This document shows positions 1 through 8,140 of a stretch of 64,000 bases of DNA, in pieces. A program made the position numbers and the translations under genes. The DNA is taken from assembly GCA_963779685.1 (NCBI GenBank), contig CAVZZG010000003.1:1054001-1118000 (forward strand), given 5' to 3'. This DNA is from CAVZZG01 sp963779685 (GTDB lineage Bacteria > Actinomycetota > Thermoleophilia > Gaiellales > F1-60-MAGs149). The notes under the pieces are model-generated. The model was not told the origin of the DNA, made no database searches, and saw nothing but the letters and a program-made list of their open reading frames with translations. Each line of letters begins with the position of its first letter. Positions within the stretch are counted from its first letter, which is position 1.

Positions 1-188
1 TCGTGGGCTTGATCATCTACATCATCGTGATGAACGACCTGGCGAAGAGCTTCGGCAAGGGAGCCGGCTTCACGGTCGGACTGGTCCTGCTGCCGTTCGT
101 CTTCGTCGTGATCCTGGGTTTCGGCGCGGCGACGTACGTCGGGCCGGGCGGCGTGGCGCCGAGCGGCACCCAGGTCCAGTCCTGGTAA
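1..188 (+). CDS. C-terminal end of a small membrane protein (DUF5684-like), cut by the window edge
   Basis: Only the last 61 or so codons are in the window; the reading frame is open through the left edge, so the gene begins outside. The visible part has a hydrophobic stretch, a short polar loop with the sequence DLAKSFGKGAGF, a second hydrophobic segment (VGLVLLPFVFVVILGFG) and a polar tail ending at TAA 186-188. The layout LAKSFGKGxGFxxGLxxLPFxFxxILGFG is typical of the C-terminus of DUF5684 membrane proteins, whose function is unknown. The family call is from memory of the motif. Confidence 0.6.
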   Translation, partial: VGLIIYIIVMNDLAKSFGKGAGFTVGLVLLPFVFVVILGFGAATYVGPGGVAPSGTQVQSW

Positions 189-194
189 CCCGAG

Positions 195-791
195 CTAGAG
201 CCGCCGGCGGAACACCCTCACGTCGGCGCGCTGCCAGTCGCTGTGGTCGTTGCGCCAGCCCTCGAGATCATGGAAGCGCCGGTGGGTGTTGGCCATGGCG
301 TGGCCGATCACGTCGCCGGTGCCGATGTGGTAGCGGGCCTGGAGCCAGCGCACGAGACGCAGGGCGGCGTTGATCTGCCGCGGGCGGTTCAGGATCTGCT
401 GATCGGCCCAGTGGGCGCCCTGCCCGGTCTCCTGCACCATCTCGATCCCGATCGCGGAGTCGTTCAGGCCGATGGTGTGCCGGCAGCGGAGCCGCAGGCT
501 GACGAGCTGGTGGATGACGCCGTCCTTCGAGATGACGAAGTGCGCGCAGGTGCCGGGGAGCTCACCGAGGTTGGGCGAGTCGCTCGCGAAGGTGTTCCAG
601 GTTGCGCTGTAGGAGTTGTTGGCCGTGAAGTGCAGGACGATCACGTGCGGCGTGAGCCGGTAGCTACGGCTGCCGTAGTGTCGCAGCGAGTAGGCGGCCA
701 TCTCGCGCTTGCGTGCCCGCGGGAACGGCACGGGATCCTGGACGATGGCCGGCGAGACGAGGGTCGTGACGGCGAGTGCGAGGGCGAGCAT
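195..791 (-). CDS. Secreted N-acetylmuramoyl-L-alanine amidase (Amidase_2 family)
   Basis: About 198 residues from ATG 791. The N-terminus (MLALALAVTTLVSPAIV) is a short signal peptide, so the enzyme is probably exported. The rest matches the zinc amidase (PGRP/Amidase_2) fold, which cleaves the bond between N-acetylmuramic acid and L-alanine in peptidoglycan: VIVLHFTANNS carries the first His ligand, GTCAHFVISKDGVIHQLV the conserved middle, and IGHAMANTHRRFHD the later His region. The frame is open further upstream and joins an unrelated polypeptide only because the upstream gene is frameshifted, so the start at 791 is chosen for the signal peptide. No strong Shine-Dalgarno is seen in front of it. 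Confidence 0.75.
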   Translation of the reverse strand: MLALALAVTTLVSPAIVQDPVPFPRARKREMAAYSLRHYGSRSYRLTPHVIVLHFTANNSYSATWNTFASDSPNLGELPGTCAHFVISKDGVIHQLVSLRLRCRHTIGLNDSAIGIEMVQETGQGAHWADQQILNRPRQINAALRLVRWLQARYHIGTGDVIGHAMANTHRRFHDLEGWRNDHSDWQRADVRVFRRRL

Positions 792-822
792 GCCCGGAGG
801 GTAGCCCGCCCGGGTCTTACGG

Positions 823-1418
823 CTACCCGCCGCGGACGCGGAAGCGGTCCTCGTTCTCCCAGTGATGGCGACGCGGCTTGGGCCTCGTGCGCCCGGGCTC
901 GCCCGTGCCGTCGCGGAACCCGTTCTGCTGCCGGGCCTCGCGCTCGCGCTCACGCTGCTCGCTGCGCGGCAGGGGCTCGGTGCCGTCCACCCAGCGGGCT
1001 TCGCGGGCACCAGCGGCGTCGTGTTCGGGGCCAGCGGTCGCAGCTGCTCGGTGCCGGACGCGCCGAGGATCTTGAAGGCGTCCGGGTGGGCCTCGGCGTA
1101 CTCCACGACCCGCTCCCGGAACCCGGCCCGGGCGATCGTCTCGGCGGCGCCACTCTGCAGCTCGGTCACCGCGACGACGACGACCAGCTCCCGCCGGCCG
1201 TGATCCTGGGCATGGGTGATCTCCTCGACGTGCCCGTAACCACGGGCCGGAGCCCCGGCGATGAGCACCTCGAACGCGACCTCATCGCCGGCATCGGGCA
1301 TCGGCTGGTCGTCGGGCACGGCCACGACCATGCGGCCCGCATCGAGCTCACGGGTGGTCGACCGCATCGCCGACCGCCCGAACACCATCGTCACTGGCAG
1401 CACCTGACGGGGAGTCAT
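823..1418 (-). CDS. Hypothetical protein, interrupted by a single-base frameshift
   Basis: From ATG 1418 the protein reads about 130 residues with normal actinobacterial composition, including a beta-rich segment (DEVAFEVLIAGAPARGYGHVEEI). In the same frame it then turns into low-complexity S/A/R/P sequence with high GC at codon position 2, as in a non-coding frame. One base away, the frame from about 1026 to TAG 823-825 reads sensibly: EHDAAGAREARWVDGTEPLP followed by a Glu/Arg-rich tail. Adding one C to the four-base run at 1027-1030 restores LAPEHDAAG. The intact protein would be about 198 residues. No family is recognised; a distant PilZ-like beta barrel is possible but not supported by a motif. 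Confidence 0.5.
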
Positions 1419-1459
1419 GGTGCTCTATGTATCGGCGTTCAGGGCGAAAAGGGAAAGCC

Positions 1460-2851
1460 TCAATGCCCTTTCTTGGGGATGATCCCGGATGGCGCGAAGC
1501 CCGCGAAGAACTCGTCGATCGCCCGGGGCGACTCGCCCCGGGCGTGCGCCCGCTCCATCCGCACGACCGCAGTGCGGACGAGGTGCGCACCGCCGTAGCG
1601 CACGGGATCGGGCGGGAACCGGCCCGACCGCTCGCCGACGAAGGGCGACCGCGTCCACTCGTCATCGTTGCCGAGCGCCATCGAGGCGAGGATCTTGCCG
1701 CCCAGCACCGAGGGGCCGACGCCGTTGCCGCTCCACCCCACCCCGTACAGCAGGTGATCGCGCCCGCCGAGATGCCCGAAGATCGGCAGGCCGTGGTACG
1801 AGCGGTCGATCGGGCCCGACCAGTCGTACTCGACGGCCACGTCGGCCAGGTTCGGGTAGATGCGCCGGAAGTTGTCCTCGACCTCGGCCGCCCGGCCGGC
1901 ATGCCGGTCGAAGCTGTCCGGGATGCGGCCCGCCATGGCGATGCCCCAGCCGCCCTTGCCGAACATGACCCGGCCCGCCTGGGTGCGCCGGTAGTAGTGG
2001 ATCATCATCTGGGAGTCGGAGATGGCCGCGGCACTCGTCCAGCCGATCTCCGCGAGCCGCTCCGGGGCGGCCTCGGTGAGGATGATGTCGCTCGAGATGG
2101 CCACGAGCCGCGTGTGCAGCTCGCGCAGGCTCGCCGCCCAGGCGTTGGTCGCGATCACGACCTTCTCGGCCGTCAGGGCCCCGCCCTCGGTGCGGAGCAG
2201 CGCCGGGCTGCCGCGGTCGAGACCGGTCACACGGGAGTGCTCGTGCACCCGCACGCCGAGCTCGAGCGCCACCCGGCGAAGGCCGCGCACGAGCTTCGCC
2301 GGCTGCACGGTTGCCGCGCTGGGGTCGAAGACTCCGGCGAGGTGCACCGGGGAGGCTGCCCGGCGGGCCACCTCGTCCGGCTCAAGCAGCTCGAAGGCGG
2401 GCGCACCGAGCTCGGCGAGCATGGCGACGGTCGAGTCCCATGCTCCCAGCTGCGCCGCGCTGGTCGCGGTCCAGAGATAGCCGCCGCGGCTGAACTCGGC
2501 GTCGATCGCGTGGTCGGTGCAGAACGCCTCGATCTCCGAGATCGCCTCCTGCGAGGCCCTCGCCAGCCGGATCCCCTCCTCGCGCCCGCAGAGCTCGACG
2601 AGCGTGCCGGCCTTGGCCCACCACGACAGCACCTCGCCGCCGTTGCGGCCGCTGGCGCCGCCACCGCAGATGTCGCGCTCGAGCACCACGACGTCGCAGG
2701 CCGGGTCTGCCTGCTTGATGCGGATCGCCGTCCAGAGACCGACGAACCCACCGCCGATGATGGCCACGTCCGCGCGCTGCGCGCCCGCCAGAGCCGGGGC
2801 GTCCGGCGCGTCGCCGAGCACTTCCTGGAGCCAGAACGACCGGTGCGTCAC
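1460..2851 (-). CDS. FAD-dependent oxidoreductase, DadA/glycine-oxidase type
   Basis: 463 residues from GTG 2851, which overlaps the stop of the MaoC gene as GTGA. The N-terminal Rossmann motif is ADVAIIGGGFVGLWTA (GGGFVG at residues 33-38), followed by a VVVLERD strand end and GGGASGRNGG, a signature of D-amino-acid dehydrogenase/sarcosine-oxidase-like flavoproteins. The C-terminal part has GVGWSGNGVGPSVLGGKILA, the usual second FAD contact. Such enzymes oxidise secondary or primary amines (N-methyl amino acids, D-amino acids, gamma-glutamyl amines) in the cytoplasm. It is the last gene of the 6704-1460 operon with RidA, an iron-sulfur flavoprotein and a cyclodeaminase homologue, which suggests amine catabolism. 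The substrate cannot be read from the sequence. Confidence 0.8.
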   Translation of the reverse strand: MTHRSFWLQEVLGDAPDAPALAGAQRADVAIIGGGFVGLWTAIRIKQADPACDVVVLERDICGGGASGRNGGEVLSWWAKAGTLVELCGREEGIRLARASQEAISEIEAFCTDHAIDAEFSRGGYLWTATSAAQLGAWDSTVAMLAELGAPAFELLEPDEVARRAASPVHLAGVFDPSAATVQPAKLVRGLRRVALELGVRVHEHSRVTGLDRGSPALLRTEGGALTAEKVVIATNAWAASLRELHTRLVAISSDIILTEAAPERLAEIGWTSAAAISDSQMMIHYYRRTQAGRVMFGKGGWGIAMAGRIPDSFDRHAGRAAEVEDNFRRIYPNLADVAVEYDWSGPIDRSYHGLPIFGHLGGRDHLLYGVGWSGNGVGPSVLGGKILASMALGNDDEWTRSPFVGERSGRFPPDPVRYGGAHLVRTAVVRMERAHARGESPRAIDEFFAGFAPSGIIPKKGH

Positions 2852-3291
2852 GGGCGGCACGCGATCAGCATCGCATCGGTGCCCGACTGGACGACGACGT
2901 CGTCCTGATTGCGCACCTCGACCGTCGTGCGGAGCACGCCCATGCCCGGCCGCGAGGCGCTCTTGCGCGCTTCCTCGACGCGGGTGACGACCCGGATCGT
3001 GTCGCCAGGGTAGGTCGGCGCCGTGAACTTGCGCGTCTCCTCGAGGTAGGCGATCACCTCGAGGCCGAACAGGCCCTCCGTGCGCATGCCGCTCTGCATG
3101 GCGAGGATCAGGAGCCCGTGGGCGATCCGGCCCCGGAACGGGGTGTTCTCGAGCACCCACGGCTCGTTCACGTGCAGGAGGTTGTAGTCGCCGGACACGC
3201 CGGCGAAGGTCATGATGTCGGCCTCGGTGACGGTGCGGCCGACGCTCGTGAACTCCATGCCGGGCTCGAGATCGTCGAGATAGACGGGCAT
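2848..3291 (-). CDS. MaoC-like hot-dog dehydratase
   Basis: 147 residues, the size of a single hot-dog-fold acyl-CoA hydratase. It shows the hydratase-2 style region DIMTFAGVSGDYNLLHVNEPW (Asp and His of the active site within GDYNxLHVN), then RIAHGLL and a beta-sheet tail with VVTRVEEARKSASRPG. The family hydrates 2-enoyl-CoA or related acids. ATG 3291 is preceded by AGGAG with 8-base spacing (around 3300-3304 on the minus strand), an unusually clear ribosome site for this window. It sits between the cyclodeaminase homologue and the FAD oxidoreductase and is translationally coupled to the latter. The substrate is unknown. Confidence 0.85.
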   Translation of the reverse strand: MPVYLDDLEPGMEFTSVGRTVTEADIMTFAGVSGDYNLLHVNEPWVLENTPFRGRIAHGLLILAMQSGMRTEGLFGLEVIAYLEETRKFTAPTYPGDTIRVVTRVEEARKSASRPGMGVLRTTVEVRNQDDVVVQSGTDAMLIACRP

Positions 3292-3314
3292 TCGGGGTCT
3301 CCTCTAGTGGTGTG

Positions 3315-4343
3315 TCATGTCCAGAGCGGCTCGTCGCGCAACCGGAGCTGCGTACCGAGGCCGCGGGTGCGGGCGTTGCGGAGTACGTAGGCGCCGGTCA
3401 CGACGTCGTCCATGCCGAGGCCGACCGGCGAGCAGATGATGCGCTGCCCGGCGGAGGTGCGGCCAGGATGCGTGCCGGCGACCACCTCGCCGAGCTCGAC
3501 GGCGTCCTCGAAGCTTGCCAGGCCCGCGTCGCGCAACCGCCGGAGGTAGCGGGTGTCGGCCGTGCCTTCGTGGTGCCGGTCGTCGACGACCAGCAGGTCG
3601 CTGACCTCGCTCAGGTCCTCGGGGCCGTCGAGACTCGAGACGAGCACCACGAGACCGCCCTCCGGCACCCACTCCTTGCGGATCGTCGGCGTCGTGGCGA
3701 GCGTCGACGGCACCATGATGTCGGCGCCCTCGCAGGCTTCGCGCTCGGAGCCGACGACCTCGATCGGGAACGGCAGCTCGCCGCGCAACGACGCGACCAG
3801 TGCGTCCGCCCTGGCCCGGTCGGGGTCGTAGACGCGGGCGCACTCCAGACCGGGCCGGGTGACGGCCAGCGCCATCAGCTGCGTGCGGGTCAGCACGCCG
3901 GCGCCGAGCAGCCCGGCCGTACGGGCGTGCGGAGCCGCCAGGTGGCGGATCGCCACCCCGGTCACGGCACCGGTGCGCATGGCCGAGATGACGGTACCGT
4001 CCATGACGGCGACGGGAAGCCCGGTCTCGCGGTCGGACAGCACAACGAGCGCATTGGCCCGCGGCAGGCCGCGGGCGAGGTTGGCCGGCACGCTCGGGAT
4101 CCACTTCAGGCCGGCGATGTCCCACTCCCCGCCGACCCAGGCGGGCATCGCCATGATCCGCCCGTGCAGCTCCTGGGTCCCGGGCTCGTCCGACCAGGTG
4201 AGCATCACCTTGTTGGGGTTGATGACCTGGCCCCCGGCCTTGAGCCGGAACGCCCCCTCGATGACGTCGATGACTGCGGCCATGTCGGTGCCACCGGCCG
4301 CGACGACGTCGTCCTGGGAGAGGAACGTCAGCTCGACGGGCAT
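3315..4343 (-). CDS. Ornithine cyclodeaminase / mu-crystallin family protein
   Basis: 342 residues from ATG 4343 (MPVELTFLSQDDV). The family covers ornithine cyclodeaminase, alanine dehydrogenase (archaeal) and ketimine reductases, NAD(P)-dependent enzymes acting on amino or imino acids. Seen here: NPNKVMLTW near the N-terminus, GLKWIPSVPAN with the conserved Lys of the catalytic region, the dinucleotide-binding turn GLLGAGVLTRTQLMALA, and the late SPVGLGMDDVVTGAYV region. It starts 7 bases after the stop of the flavin oxidoreductase. Together with RidA, which hydrolyses enamine/imine intermediates, a role on cyclic imines (pyrroline/proline type) is a reasonable inference. Confidence 0.82.
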   Translation of the reverse strand: MPVELTFLSQDDVVAAGGTDMAAVIDVIEGAFRLKAGGQVINPNKVMLTWSDEPGTQELHGRIMAMPAWVGGEWDIAGLKWIPSVPANLARGLPRANALVVLSDRETGLPVAVMDGTVISAMRTGAVTGVAIRHLAAPHARTAGLLGAGVLTRTQLMALAVTRPGLECARVYDPDRARADALVASLRGELPFPIEVVGSEREACEGADIMVPSTLATTPTIRKEWVPEGGLVVLVSSLDGPEDLSEVSDLLVVDDRHHEGTADTRYLRRLRDAGLASFEDAVELGEVVAGTHPGRTSAGQRIICSPVGLGMDDVVTGAYVLRNARTRGLGTQLRLRDEPLWT

Positions 4344-4350
4344 CCCTGGA

Positions 4351-6306
4351 TCATCGCCGCACCGCGAGCCCGACCGTGTCATCAAGGACGGCGAGCACAC
4401 CTTCCAGGATCGCCTCCTCGGCCGATCGCGGGCTCAGGACGTCGCCCACGCGCACCACTTCGGGCCGGCCTTCCAGCGCCTGCCAGAGGGCATCCTCCGG
4501 CACCCGGCCCTGAGCCAGCACGACCGTCGCGACCGGGCCGATCGCCTCCTGCCGGCCGGAGAACACGTGCCGCAGCCGCGACCCGTCCGGCACGAGCTCG
4601 AGGTGGTGGCGGATGCGCACACCGGCGGCGTCGAGCCGCGCCAGGTAGAGGTTGCGCTGGTACTGGTGCAGCTGCTCGCCGGGCACGGTCGCGGCGCAGG
4701 CCAGGGCGACGTCGACGCCGGCGGCCGCGAGCACCTCGGCGGCGTCGAGGCCGGCATACTCGCCGCCCCAGTCGGCGATCAGCACGGGCCCCATGACCGC
4801 CCCGGGGTCGGCGATCGCGTCCCAGGCCTGAACGACGCCGTAGGGCAGACCAGGTAGGAGCGGCGGCACGTAGGGCCGGGCGCCGGTGGCGACGACGACG
4901 AGGTCGCAGTCCTCCAGATCCGCCGGCCCGGCCTCGACGCCCAGCCGAATAAGGGCGCCGCACGCCGCGAGGTCGCGCTCGGCGTCGGCCACGTATCGCT
5001 CCCAGAGCTCCACGTGCGCCGGCGCCCGGCCCGCCAATCGCAGCTGACCGCCGATCGCGGGCCGCCGCTCGAAGAGCGTGACGGCATCCCCGCGGCGCGC
5101 CGCCTCGACGGCGGCGGCGATGCCGGCCGGTCCCGCGCCCACGACGGCGGTGCGCCTGCCCGTGGCGCGGTGCGCCGGACGCGGGAGGGTGCGCTCGCGG
5201 CCCGTGCGCGGGTTGACGATGCACGCGATCGGCGTGCCGGCGTGGTAGTGGCCGATGCAGCCCTGGTTGCAGGCGACGCAGTGGATCGTCTCCGCCTCGC
5301 GACCCTCGACGGCCTTGCGCACGAGGTCCGGGTCGGCGATCTGCGCGCGGGTCATGCCGACGACGTCCGCCACGCCGTCGGCCACCAGCCGCTCGGCGTC
5401 GGCGAGGTCGAGCACCCGCGTGGTCGCGATCATGGGCAACGACCGCAGGAGCGCCCGCACGGCGCCGGCGGGCTCGGCGATCGCGACCCGCTCGACCGGG
5501 GCCGGCGGCACGATCCCGACCGAGCCGGCGTACGTCGCCGAGTTGCCGAGCGCGAGATCGACGAAGTCGACCAGCCCGTCCCCGCAGAGGTCCCGGGCGA
5601 TGCGGGCGCACTCGGCCGGGCCGAGCCCGCCCGGCGTGCCCTCGTCGGCCGCCAGCCGCACGCCGACCGCCATCTCGGGGCCGGCCTGGCGGCGCACCTC
5701 CTCCAGCACCTCGCGGGCGAATCGCAGGCGGCTGGCCGGCCCGTAGTCGTCGTCGCGACGGTTGGTGAGACGCGAGAAGAACTGGGCCGCCAGGTAGCCG
5801 TGCGACATCGACACCTCGAGGCCATCCACCCCGCCCTCACGGGCCCGCCCGGCCGATTCGCCGAAGGCCGTCACGAGCTCGCGGATCTCGGCAACCGTCA
5901 GCGACCGCGGCTCCATGTGGAACCGGGGGGTCGGGACGGCGCTCGGGGCGACGGCGGCCATGCGAGGCGGCGAGGTGATCACCTCCCGCCCACCGTGGAA
6001 CAGCTGCAGGAACAGCCGCGAGCCGTGCCCGCGCAGCACCTCGCCGAGGCGCCGGTACGCCGGCACCACCTCGGGCACGTAGCCGCAGATGGTGTGGGCG
6101 GTCAGCCGGCCGGACGGGTGCACGGCCGTGGCCTCGATGAAGATCGCCGCCGCCCCGCCCCGCGCCCGCGCCTCCTGGTAGGCGACGAAGTCGTCCGTCG
6201 GCACGTGGTCGTGCACCAGGTTCGTCTGGTGCGAGGTCGACACGATCCGGTTGCGCAGCTCGACCGGGCCCAGCCGGAAGGGCGTCAGGAGGTTCGGGTA
6301 GGTCAT
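4351..6306 (-). CDS. NADH:flavin oxidoreductase / 2,4-dienoyl-CoA reductase family iron-sulfur flavoprotein
   Basis: 651 residues from ATG 6306, whose ATGA overlaps the RidA stop. Three parts are visible: an old-yellow-enzyme TIM barrel (residues 1-330, with SMSHGYLAAQFFSRLTNRR), a 4Fe-4S site with Cys343, Cys346, Cys350 and Cys362 in the classic C-x2-C-x3-C-x11-C spacing, and an FAD/NAD domain starting at TAVVGAGPAGIAAAVEAARRG. This architecture belongs to 2,4-dienoyl-CoA reductase, trimethylamine/dimethylamine dehydrogenase and N-methylproline (stachydrine pathway) demethylase. Given neighbours of the cyclodeaminase, RidA and DadA-like families, demethylation of an N-methyl amino acid is more likely than fatty-acid reduction, but this is inference. 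Confidence 0.85.
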   Translation of the reverse strand: MTYPNLLTPFRLGPVELRNRIVSTSHQTNLVHDHVPTDDFVAYQEARARGGAAAIFIEATAVHPSGRLTAHTICGYVPEVVPAYRRLGEVLRGHGSRLFLQLFHGGREVITSPPRMAAVAPSAVPTPRFHMEPRSLTVAEIRELVTAFGESAGRAREGGVDGLEVSMSHGYLAAQFFSRLTNRRDDDYGPASRLRFAREVLEEVRRQAGPEMAVGVRLAADEGTPGGLGPAECARIARDLCGDGLVDFVDLALGNSATYAGSVGIVPPAPVERVAIAEPAGAVRALLRSLPMIATTRVLDLADAERLVADGVADVVGMTRAQIADPDLVRKAVEGREAETIHCVACNQGCIGHYHAGTPIACIVNPRTGRERTLPRPAHRATGRRTAVVGAGPAGIAAAVEAARRGDAVTLFERRPAIGGQLRLAGRAPAHVELWERYVADAERDLAACGALIRLGVEAGPADLEDCDLVVVATGARPYVPPLLPGLPYGVVQAWDAIADPGAVMGPVLIADWGGEYAGLDAAEVLAAAGVDVALACAATVPGEQLHQYQRNLYLARLDAAGVRIRHHLELVPDGSRLRHVFSGRQEAIGPVATVVLAQGRVPEDALWQALEGRPEVVRVGDVLSPRSAEEAILEGVLAVLDDTVGLAVRR

Positions 6307-6704
6307 TGCGCGGGCGTGCGCGGCGATCCCTTGACGGCGACGGCGTCGATCTCCACCAGCATGCCCTCGATCAGGAGCGTGCTCGCAACTGCCGTGCTGG
6401 CGGGAAACGGCGCCCGGAAGAGGTCGGCGCGGACGCGCTTGAACACGGCGTAGTCCGCGACGTCGACGACGTACGTGGTGAGCTTGACGATGGTGGCCAG
6501 CGACGCCCCGTGCACGGCCAGCGCGGCCTCCAGGTTCGCGAAGGCCTGCCGGCACTGCGCCTCGAAACCGCCGTCGACGATGTTGCCGTCGGCGTCGAAA
6601 CCGCCCTGGCCGGACGTGAACACCAGGTCGCCCGCGGCGACCGACTGGCTGTACTGGAGACCTTCGGCCCAGGCGAAGGGCGGACGGCCGACGACGTTTT
6701 CCAT
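6303..6704 (-). CDS. RidA family (reactive imine/enamine deaminase) protein
   Basis: 133 residues from ATG 6704, the normal size of a RidA/YjgF/UK114 trimer subunit. It contains LVFTSGQGGFDADGN in the middle and SLATIVKLTTYVVDVADYAVF, the most conserved block of the family. RidA proteins hydrolyse reactive enamines and imines released by amino-acid metabolism. It is the first gene of the minus-strand operon 6704-1460 and is divergent from the methyltransferase at 6723, so an 18-base gap must hold both 5' ends. Its C-terminus (VKGSPRTPAQ) overlaps the next start codon by ATGA. Confidence 0.88.
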   Translation of the reverse strand: MENVVGRPPFAWAEGLQYSQSVAAGDLVFTSGQGGFDADGNIVDGGFEAQCRQAFANLEAALAVHGASLATIVKLTTYVVDVADYAVFKRVRADLFRAPFPASTAVASTLLIEGMLVEIDAVAVKGSPRTPAQ

Positions 6705-6722
6705 CGGGCTATCGTACGCGCC

Positions 6723-7502
6723 GTGACCGTTCCGTGGGACGCAGCCGACTACCGCGCCAACTCTTCCATGCAGCTCGTGCTGGGGAGCGAGTTCCTGTCC
6801 CGGCTGCCGCTGGCGGCGGACGCCGCCGTGCTCGACGTCGGCTGCGGCGACGGCAAGATCACCCAGTTGGTCGCCGATCGCATCCCGCGCGGCCGCGTCG
6901 TCGGGCTCGACCCTTCGCCGGTCATGATCGAACTGGCGCGCACGCACCATCCCGGTATCGAGTTCGTGGTCGGCGACGTCCGCGACCTGACCTTCGACAG
7001 CGCGTTCGACGCGGTGGTCTCGTTCACCGCGCTGCACTGGGTGATCGAGCGCCACGACGACGCGCTGCGGGCGATCCGCGCGGCGCTGCGCCCGGGCGGG
7101 CGGTTCCACGCCCAGCTGCCCGGGGCCGGCAATGCCGCGGCGCTGGTGGCCGCCGCCGAATCCGTCATGGCCGAGCCCGACTGGCTACCGCACTTCACCG
7201 GGTTCACGTTCCCGTGGCTGTTCCCGGACGCCGATCACTACCGGGCGCTGGTCGAGGCGGCGGGGCTCGTCCCGATCCGGGTCGAACTCGTGGCCCGCGA
7301 CGTCACCCACGCCGGCGCGACCGCACTCGAGGGCTGGATCCGCACCACGTGGATGCCGTACACCCACCGGCTGCCGGCCGAGCGCCGCGAGCAGTGGATC
7401 GCCGCGGTCGTCGCCCGCTACGCCGCAGATGTGCCACCGGACGCCGACGGCACCCTGCACGTGCCATCGTTCCGGCTCGAAGTGGAGGCCCGAAGACCAT
7501 GA
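6723..7502 (+). CDS. Class I SAM-dependent methyltransferase (trans-aconitate methyltransferase-like)
   Basis: 259 residues from GTG 6723 (VTVPWDAADYRANSS). Motif I is VLDVGCGDGKITQLVA; acidic motif II lies at GRVVGLDPSPVMIELA; the post-I region has FDAVVSFTALHWVIERHDDALRAIRAALRPGGRF, where the TALHWV block is typical of trans-aconitate/biotin-type methyltransferases. The acceptor is unknown. It is the first gene of a plus-strand run with YceH and the C45 protein, with a 4-base ATGA overlap to YceH. GTG is the only plausible start: going further upstream would collide with the divergent ridA start at 6704. Confidence 0.8.
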   Translation: MTVPWDAADYRANSSMQLVLGSEFLSRLPLAADAAVLDVGCGDGKITQLVADRIPRGRVVGLDPSPVMIELARTHHPGIEFVVGDVRDLTFDSAFDAVVSFTALHWVIERHDDALRAIRAALRPGGRFHAQLPGAGNAAALVAAAESVMAEPDWLPHFTGFTFPWLFPDADHYRALVEAAGLVPIRVELVARDVTHAGATALEGWIRTTWMPYTHRLPAERREQWIAAVVARYAADVPPDADGTLHVPSFRLEVEARRP

Positions 7503-8140
7503 ACGATCTCACTGCAGTCGAGGTACGGGTGCTCGGCGCCCTGCTCGAGAAGCAGCGCCTGACGCCGGACGTCTATCCGCTGACCCTCAACGCCCTGCGC
7601 CACGCCTGCAACCAGGTGACGAGCCGGGAGCCCCTGACGCACTACGACGACGCGACCATCCGCGAGGCGCTCGACCGTCTCCACGCCAGGAACTACACGC
7701 GGCTCGCGAGCGGTGCCGGCAGCCGCTCGCCCAAGTACCGCCACCTGCTGGCGGAGACGCTGGGGCTGAACGACGGCGAACAGGCGCTGATCGCGGCACT
7801 GGCGCTGCGGGGGCCGCAGACCGCCGCCGAGCTGCGGGCGCGGACGGAGCGCATGTACCCGTTCCCGAGCCAGGGCGCGGTCGACGGGACGCTCGAGACG
7901 CTGGCCGGCAGCGGCTACGTCGTCCTCCACGATCGCCGGCCGGGCGAGAAGGCGGCCCGCTGGGGACACCTCCTGTCCGGCCGTGCGCCGGGTGAGCTGG
8001 GCCACGAGTTGCCGCCCCCGCCGCTGTCCGGACCGCCGGCCGATGGGGCCGATCGGATCGACCGCCTGGAGGCCGAGGTGGCGGCGATGCGCGCCGAACT
8101 CGCGGCCCTTCGCGAGCAGATCGGCGGCGACGCGGAGTGA
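7499..8140 (+). CDS. YceH family (DUF480) winged-helix protein
   Basis: 213 residues. The start MNDLTAVEVRVLGALLEKQ and the block TLNALRHACNQVTSREPLTHYDDATIREALDRL match DUF480/YceH closely; a second winged-helix repeat follows (LIAALALRGPQTAAELRAR...FPSQGAVDGTLETL). The C-terminal 30 residues form a heptad-like helix (IDRLEAEVAAMRAELAALREQI), a probable coiled coil. The role of the family is not established, although the fold suggests DNA or protein binding. It overlaps the methyltransferase stop by ATGA and the next gene by GTGA. Confidence 0.85.
   Translation: MNDLTAVEVRVLGALLEKQRLTPDVYPLTLNALRHACNQVTSREPLTHYDDATIREALDRLHARNYTRLASGAGSRSPKYRHLLAETLGLNDGEQALIAALALRGPQTAAELRARTERMYPFPSQGAVDGTLETLAGSGYVVLHDRRPGEKAARWGHLLSGRAPGELGHELPPPPLSGPPADGADRIDRLEAEVAAMRAELAALREQIGGDAE

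Noticed and set aside
195..1418. A single 407-residue fusion of a hypothetical domain with an amidase
   Set aside because: The middle third has low-complexity, high-GC2 composition typical of an out-of-frame read, while the shifted frame is protein-like and stops at 823; the amidase has its own signal peptide at 791.
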